In this document: piece after piece, positions 52,305-61,224 of the stretch
How positions within the stretch are numbered: position 1 is the first letter of the stretch
How the letters are laid out: the number at the start of each line of letters is the position of its first letter
Origin: Nocardia sp. NRRL S-836
Lineage (GTDB): Bacteria; Actinomycetota; Actinomycetes; Mycobacteriales; Pseudonocardiaceae
Direction: 5' to 3'
NCBI RefSeq assembly: GCF_001279525.1
Contig: NZ_LGDY01000109.1
Coordinates: 1 to 64,000, forward strand
DNA length: 64,000 nt
Notes under the pieces: generated by a model
The model's database searches: none
Told to the model about the DNA's origin: nothing
What the model saw: only the letters and a program-made list of their open reading frames with translations
Made by a program: the position numbers and the translations under genes

Positions 52305-52982
52305 GTGGACGTACTCGAGAACTACACCGGTCACGTCGAGCCCGGCGGCCCCGCTGCCCGCCTCACCCTGCCGGCGCTGACCATCACGAAGATCTCCGTC
52401 GGGCCGATGGACAACAACGCCTACCTGCTCGTATGCCGGTCCACGAACGAGGCGTTGCTCATCGACGCCGCCAACGACCACGAGCGCCTGTCCGACCTCC
52501 TGGGCCACCACCCGGACCGTCCCCGCCTGCGCACGATCGTGACCACGCACCAGCACGCCGATCACTGGCAGGCGCTGACCGCACTGGCCGGCGAGCACGG
52601 CACCAGGACCGTCGCACACGAGCTGGACGCGGCCGTCCTGCCCGTCCAGCCGGACGTCCTGGTGGACCACAACGACACCATCGACGTGGGCGAAGTCCCC
52701 CTGACGGTGATCCACCTGCGCGGCCACACGCCGGGCTCGATCGCGATCTTGTACAAGGACCCGGAGGGCCACCCGCACCTCTTCACCGGAGATTCACTCT
52801 TTCCGGGGGGTGTGGGCAAGACCACCTCGCCCGACAACTTCGCGTCGCTCATCAACGACGTCGAGGACCGCCTCTTCGCGGTGCTGCCCGACGACACCCG
52901 GTTCTACCCCGGTCACGGCGACGACTCGACGCTCGGCGAGCAACGTCCCTCGCTGGCGGAGTGGCGCGCCCGCGGCTGGTGA
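52305..52982 (+). CDS. MBL-fold metallo-hydrolase (glyoxalase II-like)
   Basis: 225 residues from GTG 52305 (VDVLENYTGHVEPGGPAARL). Metal motif TIVTTHQHADHWQAL near 80, third His in HLRGHTPGSIAI near 137, Asp in LFTGDSLFPGG near 160, and the last His in FYPGHGDDSTLGEQRP near 204. In mycothiol-using bacteria such proteins often act on mycothiol thioesters; with MDMPI close by this is plausible but not proven. Confidence 0.88.
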   Translation: MDVLENYTGHVEPGGPAARLTLPALTITKISVGPMDNNAYLLVCRSTNEALLIDAANDHERLSDLLGHHPDRPRLRTIVTTHQHADHWQALTALAGEHGTRTVAHELDAAVLPVQPDVLVDHNDTIDVGEVPLTVIHLRGHTPGSIAILYKDPEGHPHLFTGDSLFPGGVGKTTSPDNFASLINDVEDRLFAVLPDDTRFYPGHGDDSTLGEQRPSLAEWRARGW

Positions 52983-52990
52983 CTCCCGGC

Positions 52991-53016
52991 CTGCCGGAGA
53001 GCCCGTTCTCCGGCAG
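52991..53016 (+). terminator. Terminator after the MBL hydrolase gene
   Basis: CTGCCGGAGA (52991-53000) pairs perfectly with 53007-53016 across a 6-nt loop, 8 bp past the stop codon. No clear U-run. Confidence 0.75.
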
Positions 53017-53019
53017 GCA

Positions 53020-53064
53020 CCAGCAGACCTCGATGATCGTGACCGACTCGGGACGTTCAGCCAC
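53020..53064 (-). pseudogene. Stub of a toxin gene downstream of the antitoxin
   Basis: A GTG at 53064 starts VAERPESVTIIEV, the kind of opening (short tail, then a hydrophobic beta strand) seen in PIN toxins of Phd-type modules. After about 15 codons the sequence runs into the MBL terminator stem and no toxin body remains. Assignment is tentative and depends on its place after the antitoxin. Confidence 0.3.
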
Positions 53065-53109
53065 GACTGCGCTCCCCACGGATCGAAGTCGCCCACACGA
53101 TCCTCGTCG

Positions 53110-53340
53110 TCACCGAAGAAACTCGTCAGCTTCCTGACGCATCCGGGAGTGGTCGACCTGAGGCAGGGTCCTGTGCCGTTCGACGAGTTCCTCAGCCGTC
53201 ATTCGACGGCGACGAGGCAGGGGACGGAGCTCGGCGACCTCCACACCGTTTCGCGTCACGTGGTAGGTCTCGCCCGCCTCCACCGCGTCCATGACAGCGG
53301 CGGAGTGGTTGCGGAACTCCCGTTGGCTGATGACCTTCAC
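53110..53340 (-). pseudogene. Phd/YefM-family antitoxin, C-terminus lost by frameshift
   Basis: 76 residues: MKVISQREFRNHSAAVMDAV and GETYHVTRNGVEVAELRPLP are the DNA-binding Phd fold. The frame ends EADEFLR at a TGA. If one T of the TTT near 53117-53119 is removed, it continues DEFFGDDEDRVGDFDPWGA, the acidic, Asp/Trp-rich toxin-binding tail normal for this family. So a single-base insertion has removed the toxin-binding part. The DNA-binding part may still be made. Confidence 0.75.
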
Positions 53341-53371
53341 CAGACGACCGTAGCCCGCGTAGCGCCATGAG

Positions 53372-54601
53372 CTACACCAGGCGGGTTGTGCACCGGCGGT
53401 CCAGCACCGCCACGATCCCCAGGGCGGCCGCCGCCACGCTCAGCAGCAGCCCCCACAGCGGCAGGTACTCCGCTTCCGGCAACTGCCCCCAGATCCGCCG
53501 GTAGTCGAGCAGGGGCTGCACGACCTGCCGGAACCCGAGGGTGAACCCGGCCAGCAGCAAGCCCAGCCCCACCGGCAGCGCCCGCAGGTGCGCCAGCACC
53601 GGCGCGGCGGTGGCGGCCGACGCCGTGACCGCCGCCAGTGCCAGCCCGATGATCAGCGACGCCAGCCCGCCCTGCGTCACGTCCGCGTACTCGCCGGTGA
53701 TCTCGACCACCGCCACCATCAAAACGGCCAGCACCGCGCACGCCGCTGCCCCCACCACCGCCGCCCGCCGCAGCTGCGCCGCGAGCAGACCGACGCCGGT
53801 CCCGACCACCGCGGCCGGGGCGTACGTCGACAGCTGGCCGGCGGCGAGGTACATGGCGAGCGTGACCGGTGCGGCCACCGCGAACAGCACGAGACCCGCC
53901 GTCGCGGTCCTGAGCAGCGCGCCCCGGCCCAGCGCGATCGCGAGCCCGGCGGTGGCGACCAGCAGCACCACGCCCACCGCAGCGGCCTGGCCACCGACGA
54001 CCGCGACCAGGACCGAAAGCACCGCGGCGATCACACCCACGACCCTGGTGCGCGTGGTCAGCGGCTCGGCCGGCGACACCTCGCCCCTCCGCACGGCCAC
54101 GACCGCCAGCACGGCGCCGGCCACCGCGAGGCCTGCCAGCGTCAGCTCGACGGCGGGTGGCCGCAGGGGGCTGGACAGCCACGACAGCCCGAGGAACAGC
54201 GTCGCCAGCAGCTGCACCGCGACGACCAGGGCGGCCAGTGCGGCGTCCCGCGCGGCCGAGAGCGCGCCGATGACGATCAGCACGGCCCCGGCAGTTCCCA
54301 GCGACCCGACGATGCCCGCGATGCCCGGCCGATGGCTTGTGAGGTGCGCGTGCGACTCGGCGGTCGCCACGAGCGCGCCGAGCGTGCCCGCCACCAGCAG
54401 CCACGGCCACCGCCGCGAGAACCACACGCCCGCGACCGCCGCCACCGCGGGCATTCCGAGCGTGGCGAAGGCGTACCTGCTCAGCCCGAAGTGCGCGGCG
54501 CGCGTGGAGACCAGGTCGGTGTCGCTGACGGTGAACAGGGCCAGCAGCGCCAGCACGACCGGTCCCCAGAGCCAGCCGAGCTCACGTCGGGTGTTCCGCA
54601 C
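53372..54601 (-). CDS. Polytopic membrane protein of unknown function
   Basis: 409 residues with about twelve hydrophobic segments, Ala/Leu/Val-rich, and short loops (for example GPVVLALLALFTVSDTD at 13-29, AYLAAGQLSTYAP-like loop near 250). A charged loop EITGEYADVTQGG and the segment LDYRRIWGQLPEAEYLPLWG near 370 are the least hydrophobic parts. No transporter signature seen. ATG start. Unlinked to its neighbours. Confidence 0.7.
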   Translation of the reverse strand: MRNTRRELGWLWGPVVLALLALFTVSDTDLVSTRAAHFGLSRYAFATLGMPAVAAVAGVWFSRRWPWLLVAGTLGALVATAESHAHLTSHRPGIAGIVGSLGTAGAVLIVIGALSAARDAALAALVVAVQLLATLFLGLSWLSSPLRPPAVELTLAGLAVAGAVLAVVAVRRGEVSPAEPLTTRTRVVGVIAAVLSVLVAVVGGQAAAVGVVLLVATAGLAIALGRGALLRTATAGLVLFAVAAPVTLAMYLAAGQLSTYAPAAVVGTGVGLLAAQLRRAAVVGAAACAVLAVLMVAVVEITGEYADVTQGGLASLIIGLALAAVTASAATAAPVLAHLRALPVGLGLLLAGFTLGFRQVVQPLLDYRRIWGQLPEAEYLPLWGLLLSVAAAALGIVAVLDRRCTTRLV

Positions 54602-54647
54602 AGCGCGGAACGTAGCCCAGCCACCGCGCGGCCGGGGCGGGTTCGGC

Positions 54648-55235
54648 TCAGCCGGCCGCGTCGAGCAGGTCGAGGTAGCCGCCGGTGATGCGCCACAACG
54701 CGTCCGAGTGCGGCGTCAGCTTGCCGGGGGCGTACCGGTGCTCGGTGTAGGCCCGCTGGGCGGCGCGCATCGCCGCGAGGCTCACCGCCAGCTCCTCCTC
54801 GACGCGTTTGCGCAGCTCATCCGGCGCGGGCGCGGCCTGGCGGACCAGCTCGGCCGTGCCGTCGCCCATGGCGACGAGCGTCTCCTCCGCGATGCCGTCG
54901 GCCGCGCTCCAGACCAGCGCGGGCCGTTCGATCCGGTGGTTCCACACCGGTGCGCCCGCCGACCGCCAGTACGGCGTGAACGGGTTGCGTGACAACCGCG
55001 TCGAGTTCGCCCAGTGCTCGGCGCCGGCCGGTTCGCTCAGCCACGGCACCTCGTCCACCGGCAGGTCGGTCACCAGCGCGACCTCGATCGTCTCCAGGTC
55101 GCGCGGCACGCCCAGCAGGTCGCCGAAAGCCCACAGCTCGACCACCTGGAACCGGAAGAACGAGCTGGGCAGGTCCGCACACTTCTCCGCGAGCTCACCC
55201 AGGTGGTGCACGGCACGAGTCCACTTCACCCGCAC
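54648..55235 (-). CDS. Conserved actinobacterial-type hypothetical protein
   Basis: 195 residues, soluble. Starts [20 protein letters not shown]; contains [20 protein letters not shown] (nucleotidyltransferase-like look, without catalytic acids that I can confirm), [20 protein letters not shown] and a helical end ([20 protein letters not shown]). I do not recognise a named family. Divergent from the amidase with only 14 bp between start codons. Confidence 0.65.
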   Translation of the reverse strand: MRVKWTRAVHHLGELAEKCADLPSSFFRFQVVELWAFGDLLGVPRDLETIEVALVTDLPVDEVPWLSEPAGAEHWANSTRLSRNPFTPYWRSAGAPVWNHRIERPALVWSAADGIAEETLVAMGDGTAELVRQAAPAPDELRKRVEEELAVSLAAMRAAQRAYTEHRYAPGKLTPHSDALWRITGGYLDLLDAAG

Positions 55236-55249
55236 GATCCTCCCCCATC

Positions 55250-56269
55250 ATGTGCGTGGTGCCCGAACTGACCGCCACCGAGATCGCCCACGCCGTGAAC
55301 ACCGGCGCCACCACGGCCGTCGAGCAGGTTTCCGCCGCCCTTGCCCGCCTCGCCAGTGTGGAACCGGCGCTGTGCGCGTTCGCCGAGGTGTTCGGCTCCG
55401 CCGTGGACGACGCCGCCGCCGTCGACCGCCGGGTGCGCTCCTCGCCGCTGCCCTTCGCCGGGGTCCCGATCGCGGTCAAGCGCGGCGAACGGCGCGCGCA
55501 CCGGGAGCGGTTGACCGCCCTGGGCTGTGTCCCGATCGGACTGACCACCACGCCGGACGGCACGACGCCGTGGCAGACGTGGGGCCGCAACGCCCGTGGC
55601 GTGACCCGCAACCCGTGGCACCCCGACCGCACGCCCGGCGGTTCGTCGGCCGGTTCCGCGGTGGCCGTCGCGTCGGGGGTCGTCCCGCTGGCGACCGGGG
55701 TGGACGGTGCGGGCTCGATCCGCATCCCCGCCGCGTGGTGCGGTGTCCTCGGCCTGAAGACGACCTCCGCCGAACGCTCCGCCGTCGGCGTCTTCGTCCG
55801 CCACCCCGACGACCTGGCCCTCTACCTGGCCTGCCGCGAACCCGCCCCGGTGCGGGCGGCGTGGTCACCTGACCTGGGCTTCGCGTCCGTCGACCCGGAC
55901 CAGATCGCGGTGGCCCACCGCGCCGCCCTCGCGCTGCACCCCCGCCCGGCCGACCTCGTGCTGGCCGACCCGGCCGACGACTGGTTCGCCGGCCGCTGCG
56001 GCCCCAACCCCGCGCTGGACGCGTTCTTCGAGACCACCGACCTGCTGCTCACGCCGTGCACGCCCGGCCCGCCGCACGGCCACGACGGTCCCGGCACCCG
56101 GATGAACACCAGCCTGACCTGGGCGTTCAACCTCAGCGGGCATCCGGCGGTGAGCATCCCGGCCGGCTTCTCCGACGGCCTGCCGGTCGGGCTGCAGGCC
56201 GTCGCGCGCCACGGCCGTGAGGCCGACCTCGTCACCGCCGCCCGGCTCGTCGCCGCACCGCGGGACTGA
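55250..56269 (+). CDS. Short amidase-signature enzyme
   Basis: 339 residues from ATG 55250. Catalytic Lys in [14 protein letters not shown] near 80, cis-Ser in [18 protein letters not shown] near 130, nucleophile Ser in [20 protein letters not shown] near 155. The C-terminal part [15 protein letters not shown] and [20 protein letters not shown] is conserved. About 100 residues of the usual middle region are missing (standard amidases are 450-500), which narrows the possible substrates. The triad is intact, so activity is possible. Confidence 0.82.
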   Translation: MCVVPELTATEIAHAVNTGATTAVEQVSAALARLASVEPALCAFAEVFGSAVDDAAAVDRRVRSSPLPFAGVPIAVKRGERRAHRERLTALGCVPIGLTTTPDGTTPWQTWGRNARGVTRNPWHPDRTPGGSSAGSAVAVASGVVPLATGVDGAGSIRIPAAWCGVLGLKTTSAERSAVGVFVRHPDDLALYLACREPAPVRAAWSPDLGFASVDPDQIAVAHRAALALHPRPADLVLADPADDWFAGRCGPNPALDAFFETTDLLLTPCTPGPPHGHDGPGTRMNTSLTWAFNLSGHPAVSIPAGFSDGLPVGLQAVARHGREADLVTAARLVAAPRD

Positions 56270-56719
56270 GTCGGCCACGGTTCGGGCCGGTCCACCTCGA
56301 TCCCCGGCCCAGGTGCGGTCCCCTCGCCGGCCGAGGAGGCAAAGCGACGGAGGGCTCTCGCCGGGTGGTGGAGCGTGGGAGGACGGCGGCGGACTCCGTG
56401 GGCACGAACCTCAGCAGGGCCGGGTCAGGGGCCGGAAGTCCGCTCGACGGGGTGACGCGGACGGTGCGTGGCGCCAGGTCGGCATGCGCGCCCGCAAACG
56501 CGCCGTCAAGGCGGAGGTGCCGCTCGGTGGCGTGGGCCGGTTTCCGCACCCGCCGCGACGCCGGTGAGTTCAAGCGGTTGATCGACGTGCACGGCACCGG
56601 CGACATCACCCCGCCGGCCGATGTTGCCCCGCTGAGGTGGAGCTCCGGCCGCACCACCAGGACGGCCCGCGGGCCGGCAGCCGCGGCACCGTCAGACCCC
56701 GTCGGTAGCCTCAGCGGGC
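56270..56719. other. 450-bp stretch without a convincing gene
   Basis: Open frames exist but have poor codon bias and no family resemblance. A short plus-strand piece near 56560-56630 (EFKRLIDVHGTGDITPP) looks coding-like but has no start or continuation; it may be a remnant. The rnhA promoter should lie near the end. Confidence 0.4.
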
Positions 56720-57415
56720 ATGGAGGTCGAGATCTACACCGACGGCGCGTGCAGCCCGAACCCGGGACCGGGTGGCTGGGGCGCGGTCCTGCGCTACGGC
56801 ACGCACGAGAAGGACATCTACGGCGGTGACATCGGCCCGACCACGAACAACCGCATGGAGCTGATGGCGCCGATCATGGCGCTGGAGGGCCTGACCCGGC
56901 GCTCGACCGTGCGGCTGTACACGGACAGCACGTACGTCCGCAACGGCATCACGTCCTGGGTGCACGGCTGGAAGGCCAACGGGTGGCTCACGAAGTCGCG
57001 GGAGCCGGTCAAGAACGCCGACCTGTGGCGCCGGCTGGAGGCCGCGGCGAACCAGCACGACGTCGAGTGGCACTGGGTCAAGGGGCACGCCGGGCATCCG
57101 GAGAACGAGCGCGCCGACCGCCTCGCCGTGCGCGGGGTCGAGGAGGTGACGGGGCGGGAGATCAGCCAGCCGCAGGCGAAACCGCGGAAGGCGGCGGCGC
57201 CGAGGCAGCCGCAGAAGCCGAGCGACAACCCGTGTGGCGCGCCCACCAAGAAGGGCACGCCGTGCCCGATCACCGCGGGTTCGAGCGGGCTGTGCCACGT
57301 GCACGACCCGGCCTTGCAATGCGGTGCCCTCACGAAGAAGGGCACGCCCTGCACCATCGCGACCGGGGGCGGCCGGTGCGAGCACCACCAGGACGCGCTC
57401 GAACTGTTCGGCTGA
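56720..57415 (+). CDS. rnhA: Ribonuclease HI with tandem Cys/His C-terminal tail
   Basis: 231 residues. RNase HI core 1-145: [19 protein letters not shown] (first Asp), [13 protein letters not shown] (Glu), [12 protein letters not shown] (Asp), [19 protein letters not shown] (His and last Asp); all four acidic residues present. After a basic Pro/Ala linker come two copies of a zinc-knuckle-like unit: [14 protein letters not shown]...LCHVHDP and [14 protein letters not shown]...RCEHH. Such CxxxTKKGxPC units occur in phage and actinobacterial proteins. The tail probably binds nucleic acid or zinc (inference). Confidence 0.93.
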   Translation: MEVEIYTDGACSPNPGPGGWGAVLRYGTHEKDIYGGDIGPTTNNRMELMAPIMALEGLTRRSTVRLYTDSTYVRNGITSWVHGWKANGWLTKSREPVKNADLWRRLEAAANQHDVEWHWVKGHAGHPENERADRLAVRGVEEVTGREISQPQAKPRKAAAPRQPQKPSDNPCGAPTKKGTPCPITAGSSGLCHVHDPALQCGALTKKGTPCTIATGGGRCEHHQDALELFG

Positions 57416-57505
57416 CGCCGGAGGGACGGGGGCGCAGCGATCGTCTGGGCCGGGCTGTCGCTGGACGCAGAGGTGGGCGTGCGGGAACACCCGGCACCGC
57501 CCGCA

Positions 57506-58159
57506 TCACCGAGCCGGAGTCGTTGCAGCGCCTCGGTCCTGGGTCGCGTAGCGGGAGTGCACGGCGGGCTGGCCCGTGTAGTTGGGACCGGCCCGGTCGT
57601 CCGCGCCCAGGTAGTCGAACGGCAACGCCGGCCGCCCGGCACCGGTGAAGCTGACAAGGCGTTTTCTGTTGTCATAAACGAATCCGGCCGCACGCAACGC
57701 CGTGGTGAGCACACGGCCGTATGCGCTGCCGTCGGCACGACGCACGCTGGCGACGTCGAAGTTCGCGATGAACCGGCCGCCCGGCGCCAGCCACGACACC
57801 GCACGGGTCAGCAGGCAGAGCTTGTCGCCCACGTAGTGCAGCCCGTGCACGCAGGTCACGAGGTCGACGGGCGCGGGTGGCTCCCACCGGTCGGCCGGGG
57901 CGGTCACGAACCGCAGGCCGGGGCGCTCGGGCACGTGGTGGTCGACCAGGTCCACGCCGGTGATCGTCACGTCGTCGCGCGCGGCCTCCGCGAGTGCTCT
58001 GCCCGAGCCGCAGCAGAGGTCGACCCAGCGCGTCCCGGGCGGGAGCGCCAGGTCCGTGCCCAGCTCACGGCGGTATCCGGCGAGACCGCGTTCCCGGTTC
58101 ATGGCGCAGTTCGCCACGACCGACGAGCGCCACAGCGCCTCGTCGTCGAGCAGGCTCAT
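57506..58159 (-). CDS. Class I SAM-dependent methyltransferase
   Basis: 217 residues. Motif I WVDLCCGSGRALAEAA near 47, motif II VTITGVDLVDHH, motif post-I FVTAPADRWEPPAPVDLVTC, and WLAPGGRFIANFD. The ATG shares one base with the aminotransferase stop (TGATG), so the two are cotranslated. Substrate unknown; a small molecule linked to the aminotransferase is likely. Confidence 0.87.
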   Translation of the reverse strand: MSLLDDEALWRSSVVANCAMNRERGLAGYRRELGTDLALPPGTRWVDLCCGSGRALAEAARDDVTITGVDLVDHHVPERPGLRFVTAPADRWEPPAPVDLVTCVHGLHYVGDKLCLLTRAVSWLAPGGRFIANFDVASVRRADGSAYGRVLTTALRAAGFVYDNRKRLVSFTGAGRPALPFDYLGADDRAGPNYTGQPAVHSRYATQDRGAATTPAR

Positions 58160-59292
58160 CAGAACACCTTGGCCAGCCGGGCCATGCCCTCGGCGATCTC
58201 CTCGACGGTGTTGGTGGTGAAGGACATCCGGAACGTCGCGTGATCCGGTGTGGTCGCGAAGAACGACGCGCCGGGCACGAACGCGACGTCGTGGTCCAGC
58301 GCCTCCTTCAGCAGCACGGCGGTGTCCACGTCGCCGGGAAGCCGCAGCCACACGAACATGCCGCCGTCCGGTTCGCTCCACGTGGTGCCGTCCGGAACGG
58401 TCGCGGGCAGTGCGCCGATCATCGCGTCGCGCCGCCGCCCGTACTCCACGCAGAGCCGTGCCACGTGCGCGTCGAGGTCGTTGTGCGCCAGGTACACCGC
58501 CGCGGCGGCTTGGTCCACACTGGACGTGTGCAGGTCGGCGGCCTGCTTCACGATCACGAGCGTCCGCAGCAGGTCCGCCGGAGCACGCAGCCAGCCGAGC
58601 CGCAGGCCGGGAGCGCCGATCTTCGAGAAGCTGCCGAGGTAGATGGTTCGATCGCTGATCGATGCGAGCGGCGCGACCGCGGTGCCCCGGTAGCGGAGCT
58701 CGCCGTACGGGTCGTCCTCGACGACCCAGAGGTCGTGTGCCGCGGCGATCGAGGCGACCTCGGCCCTGCGCGCGGCGGACAGCGTGCGGCCGGTCGGGTT
58801 CGCGAACGTCGGGACGAGGTAGAGCAGCGACGGGCGGTGCGTGGCCACGACCTCGCGCAACGAAGCCGGATCGAGGCCGTCGGCGTCGCTCGCGACCGGG
58901 ACGATGCGGGCTCCCACCATCTGGAAACACTGCAGTGCGGCCAAATACGTGGGTTCCTCGACCGCGACGACGGCGCCGGGCTCCAGCAGCGCCGTCGCGA
59001 CGAGTGCCAGCGCCTGCTGCGAGCCGGTGGTGACGAGCACGTCCGATGTGGGCAGTCCGCGGCCCGTCAGGCGCTCGCAGATCAGGCCACGCAGCGTGGA
59101 ATTTCCTTCTGTGGGGGCATATTGCAGTACTGAACGGTCCCGCAACGCCTCGTCGAAGGCGGCGCGCAGACCGTCCAGGTCGAACAGCTCGGGTGCGGGA
59201 AGCCCGCCGGCGAAGGAGATCACCTCGGGGCGGGCGGTGAGCGCGAGGAGGTCGCGCACCGGGGAACTGGCGACGTCGAGGGCGCGGTGCAT
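58159..59292 (-). CDS. PLP-dependent aminotransferase (2-aminoadipate/MocR-like class I)
   Basis: 377 residues from ATG 59292 (MHRALDVASSPVRDLLAL); an earlier ATG adds 13 residues. ISFAGGLPAPELFDLDGL, VLVTTGSQQALALVATALLE, VPTFANPTGRT (Asn contacting PLP), VEDDPYGELRY (Asp) and GSFSKIGAPGLRLGWLRAP (Schiff-base Lys). Close to the aminotransferase domain of MocR regulators but without the HTH. Coupled to a methyltransferase. Confidence 0.9.
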   Translation of the reverse strand: MHRALDVASSPVRDLLALTARPEVISFAGGLPAPELFDLDGLRAAFDEALRDRSVLQYAPTEGNSTLRGLICERLTGRGLPTSDVLVTTGSQQALALVATALLEPGAVVAVEEPTYLAALQCFQMVGARIVPVASDADGLDPASLREVVATHRPSLLYLVPTFANPTGRTLSAARRAEVASIAAAHDLWVVEDDPYGELRYRGTAVAPLASISDRTIYLGSFSKIGAPGLRLGWLRAPADLLRTLVIVKQAADLHTSSVDQAAAAVYLAHNDLDAHVARLCVEYGRRRDAMIGALPATVPDGTTWSEPDGGMFVWLRLPGDVDTAVLLKEALDHDVAFVPGASFFATTPDHATFRMSFTTNTVEEIAEGMARLAKVF

Positions 59293-59367
59293 GAACGCGA
59301 CGGTAACCGCAGCGAGGCTCCAGCCGATCACGGATTTTTTGTCAGGGTCGATGGCTAGTTTGGACCC

Positions 59368-59823
59368 ATGGACATCGAGAAGCGTGAAGAGCAGCCCTAT
59401 GCGGCGATCAAGGCGACGGTGACGCCGGAGACGATCGGCAAGATCGCCGACCGGTTCGAAGAAGTCATGCGGTGGCTGGCCGACCGCGAGTTACCGATCC
59501 TCGGCGCACCGTTCGTCCGGTACTTACGCGTGACGGACACCGAGTTCGAGGTGGAGGCCGCCATCCCCACCATCGCCGAGGTGCCCGCGTCGGGCGACGT
59601 GTTCTGCTCGACGCTGCCGGCCGGGCGGTACGCGGTGGAGACGCACGAGGGCCATCCGGACGGGCTCGCCGGGGTGACCGAGCGGTTGCTGGGCAGAGAC
59701 CTGCCGTTCGACCGCGAGGGTGACCGCTGGGGCGCGCGCCTGGAGACGTTCTTCACCGACCCGGCGGTGCAACCGGACCCGCACAGATGGACGACGGAGG
59801 TGGCCATCCGGCTCACCGACTGA
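59368..59823 (+). CDS. GyrI-like/effector-binding-domain protein
   Basis: 151 residues, the free-standing ligand-binding fold of AraC/MerR-type effector domains: MDIEKREEQPYAAIKATVTP, APFVRYLRVTDTEFEVEAAI, STLPAGRYAVETHEGHPDGL, TEVAIRLTD. No HTH. Such proteins bind hydrophobic small molecules or hydrolyse cyclopropanoids in some relatives. It stands just before the arsR-like gene. Confidence 0.85.
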   Translation: MDIEKREEQPYAAIKATVTPETIGKIADRFEEVMRWLADRELPILGAPFVRYLRVTDTEFEVEAAIPTIAEVPASGDVFCSTLPAGRYAVETHEGHPDGLAGVTERLLGRDLPFDREGDRWGARLETFFTDPAVQPDPHRWTTEVAIRLTD

Positions 59824-59851
59824 TCCCCTGGCAGGAATATGCCTCTCGGGC

Positions 59852-59857
59852 TATATT
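59852..59857 (+). promoter_or_regulatory. -10 box of a probably leaderless arsR-like message
   Basis: TATATT ends 6 nt before the ATG at 59864 and no ribosome site is visible. An imperfect dyad (AATATGCC / GGGCTATATT) surrounds it and could be the operator for the ArsR product. Confidence 0.45.
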
Positions 59858-59863
59858 GCTGAC

Positions 59864-60175
59864 ATGGCATCTACCTTCGCCGTGCTGGCGGATCCGAGTC
59901 GCCGGGAGATCCTCGACCTGCTGCGTGAGGGCGAACGGCCGGTCGGCGACCTCGTCGACCGGCTGGCGCTGACCCAGCCGACCGTGTCGAAGCACCTCAA
60001 GGTGCTGCGCGAGGCCGGTCTGGTCGAGGTGCGCACCGACGCCCAGCGCCGCTGGTACCGGGTCGACCCGCGCCCGCTGGCCGAGGTCGAGGCCTGGCTC
60101 GCGCCCTACCGGGCGATGTGGGAGAAGAGCCTGGACGCGCTGGAACGACGACTCGACGAGATCGAAGGGGCCTGA
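59864..60175 (+). CDS. ArsR-family winged-helix regulator
   Basis: 103 residues. ADPSRREILDLLREGERPVG, then RLALTQPTVSKHLKVLREAG (recognition helix) and RRWYRVDPRPLAEVEAWLAP wing. No metal-binding cysteines, so not a metal sensor of the classic kind. Always found with AHSA1 proteins in this subtype; here such a gene follows after 3 bp. Confidence 0.93.
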   Translation: MASTFAVLADPSRREILDLLREGERPVGDLVDRLALTQPTVSKHLKVLREAGLVEVRTDAQRRWYRVDPRPLAEVEAWLAPYRAMWEKSLDALERRLDEIEGA

Positions 60176-60178
60176 CCC

Positions 60179-61105
60179 GTGGACGCCGAACTGCTGCACA
60201 TCGAGGGCAAGCCCGTCCTGCGCTTCGAACGCACGCTGCGCCACTCACCGGAGAAGGTCTGGCGGGTGGTCACCGAGCCGGCCGAGATGAAGCACTGGTT
60301 CCCGGCCGAGGTCACGATCGACGGCCGCAAGCTCACCTTCACGTTCCCCGAAGCGGCACCGGTCGACGCCGACGGCGGCGAGGGCGAGCTGCTCGAGTCC
60401 GACCCGCCCAAGGTCTTCGCGTTCCGCTGGCACAACGACGTCCTGCGCTTCGAGCTGCTGCCCCACCCCGACGGCTGCCTGCTGGTCTTCACGGCGGTGA
60501 TCACCTCGAAGCTGTCCGCGGGCCGCGACGCGCCCGGCTGGCTCACCTGCCTCGACGCCCTGACCGCCCACGCCGACGGCACGGAGTTCACCCCGCCCAC
60601 CGACTGGCTGGCCCGCATCGAGCACCACGTCGCCGAGTTCGGTCTCGACGAGGGCACCGACGACCCCGACGGCGTCCGCTTCGTCCGCGACCTGGTCTGG
60701 ACCCCGCTCGACGCCGTCTGGGCCCTTCTGACCGAGTCCGCCACCGAGTCCGCCACCGAGTCCACCACCGAGTCCACCGACGTCACCACCGGCACGGTCC
60801 CCACCCGCGCCGCCCACCCCGGCATCACGCCCGGCAGGGTCATCCGCGCCGAGGCCCCGCACCTGCTGGAGTACGAGTGGCTGCGGGACGGCACACCACA
60901 GGGCGTCGTGCGCTGGGAGCTCACCCACGAGCACCTGCAGGGCACCACAGCGACCCTCTTCCAGGAGAACGCGCACGGCCCCGAGGCCCTCGCCGCCTGG
61001 CACGTGCACATGGAACTCTTCTTCGCCGCCACCCAGGGCGACATCCGCTGCCCGTGGCCCGCCGCACGCGAAAAGGAGCTCGTCCAGCGCTACGCCGGCC
61101 GCTAG
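60179..61105 (+). CDS. Double AHSA1/SRPBCC-domain protein
   Basis: 308 residues from GTG 60179. First SRPBCC domain about 8-135 (FERTLRHSPEKVWRVVTEPA, MKHWFPAEVTIDGRKLTFTF, VFAFRWHNDVLRFELLP). A Thr/Glu/Ser linker made of a 12-bp DNA repeat (about 185-200) joins a second, shorter SRPBCC-like segment (VIRAEAPHLLEYEWLRDGTP, GVVRWELTHEHLQGTTATLF, CPWPAAREKELVQRY). Partner of the ArsR regulator; ligand unknown. Confidence 0.85.
   Translation: MDAELLHIEGKPVLRFERTLRHSPEKVWRVVTEPAEMKHWFPAEVTIDGRKLTFTFPEAAPVDADGGEGELLESDPPKVFAFRWHNDVLRFELLPHPDGCLLVFTAVITSKLSAGRDAPGWLTCLDALTAHADGTEFTPPTDWLARIEHHVAEFGLDEGTDDPDGVRFVRDLVWTPLDAVWALLTESATESATESTTESTDVTTGTVPTRAAHPGITPGRVIRAEAPHLLEYEWLRDGTPQGVVRWELTHEHLQGTTATLFQENAHGPEALAAWHVHMELFFAATQGDIRCPWPAAREKELVQRYAGR
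60731..60778 (+). repeat. Four copies of a 12-bp in-frame repeat
   Basis: ACCGAGTCCGCC twice, then ACCGAGTCCACC twice; encodes TESATESATESTTEST in the linker between SRPBCC domains. Copy number can change without breaking the frame. Confidence 0.9.
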
Positions 61106-61224
61106 CCCCGAAGAGAAAACTACAGAGGTGTGGGTCGCGGACAATGCCGAGACAGCACACCGACAAAAGGCCGCCAGAAAGATCCGGGAACCCGTCCCGG
61201 ACGACTATCGGCTGGAAAACCGAA

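Noticed and set aside
52794..53096. 100-residue ORF after the antitoxin as an intact toxin
   Set aside because: Arg/Ser-rich, runs through the MBL terminator and into the MBL gene; no PIN acidic residues.
60179..61105. Four 12-bp repeats as a CRISPR or mobile-element mark
   Set aside because: Direct tandem units in frame, without spacers or flanking duplications.
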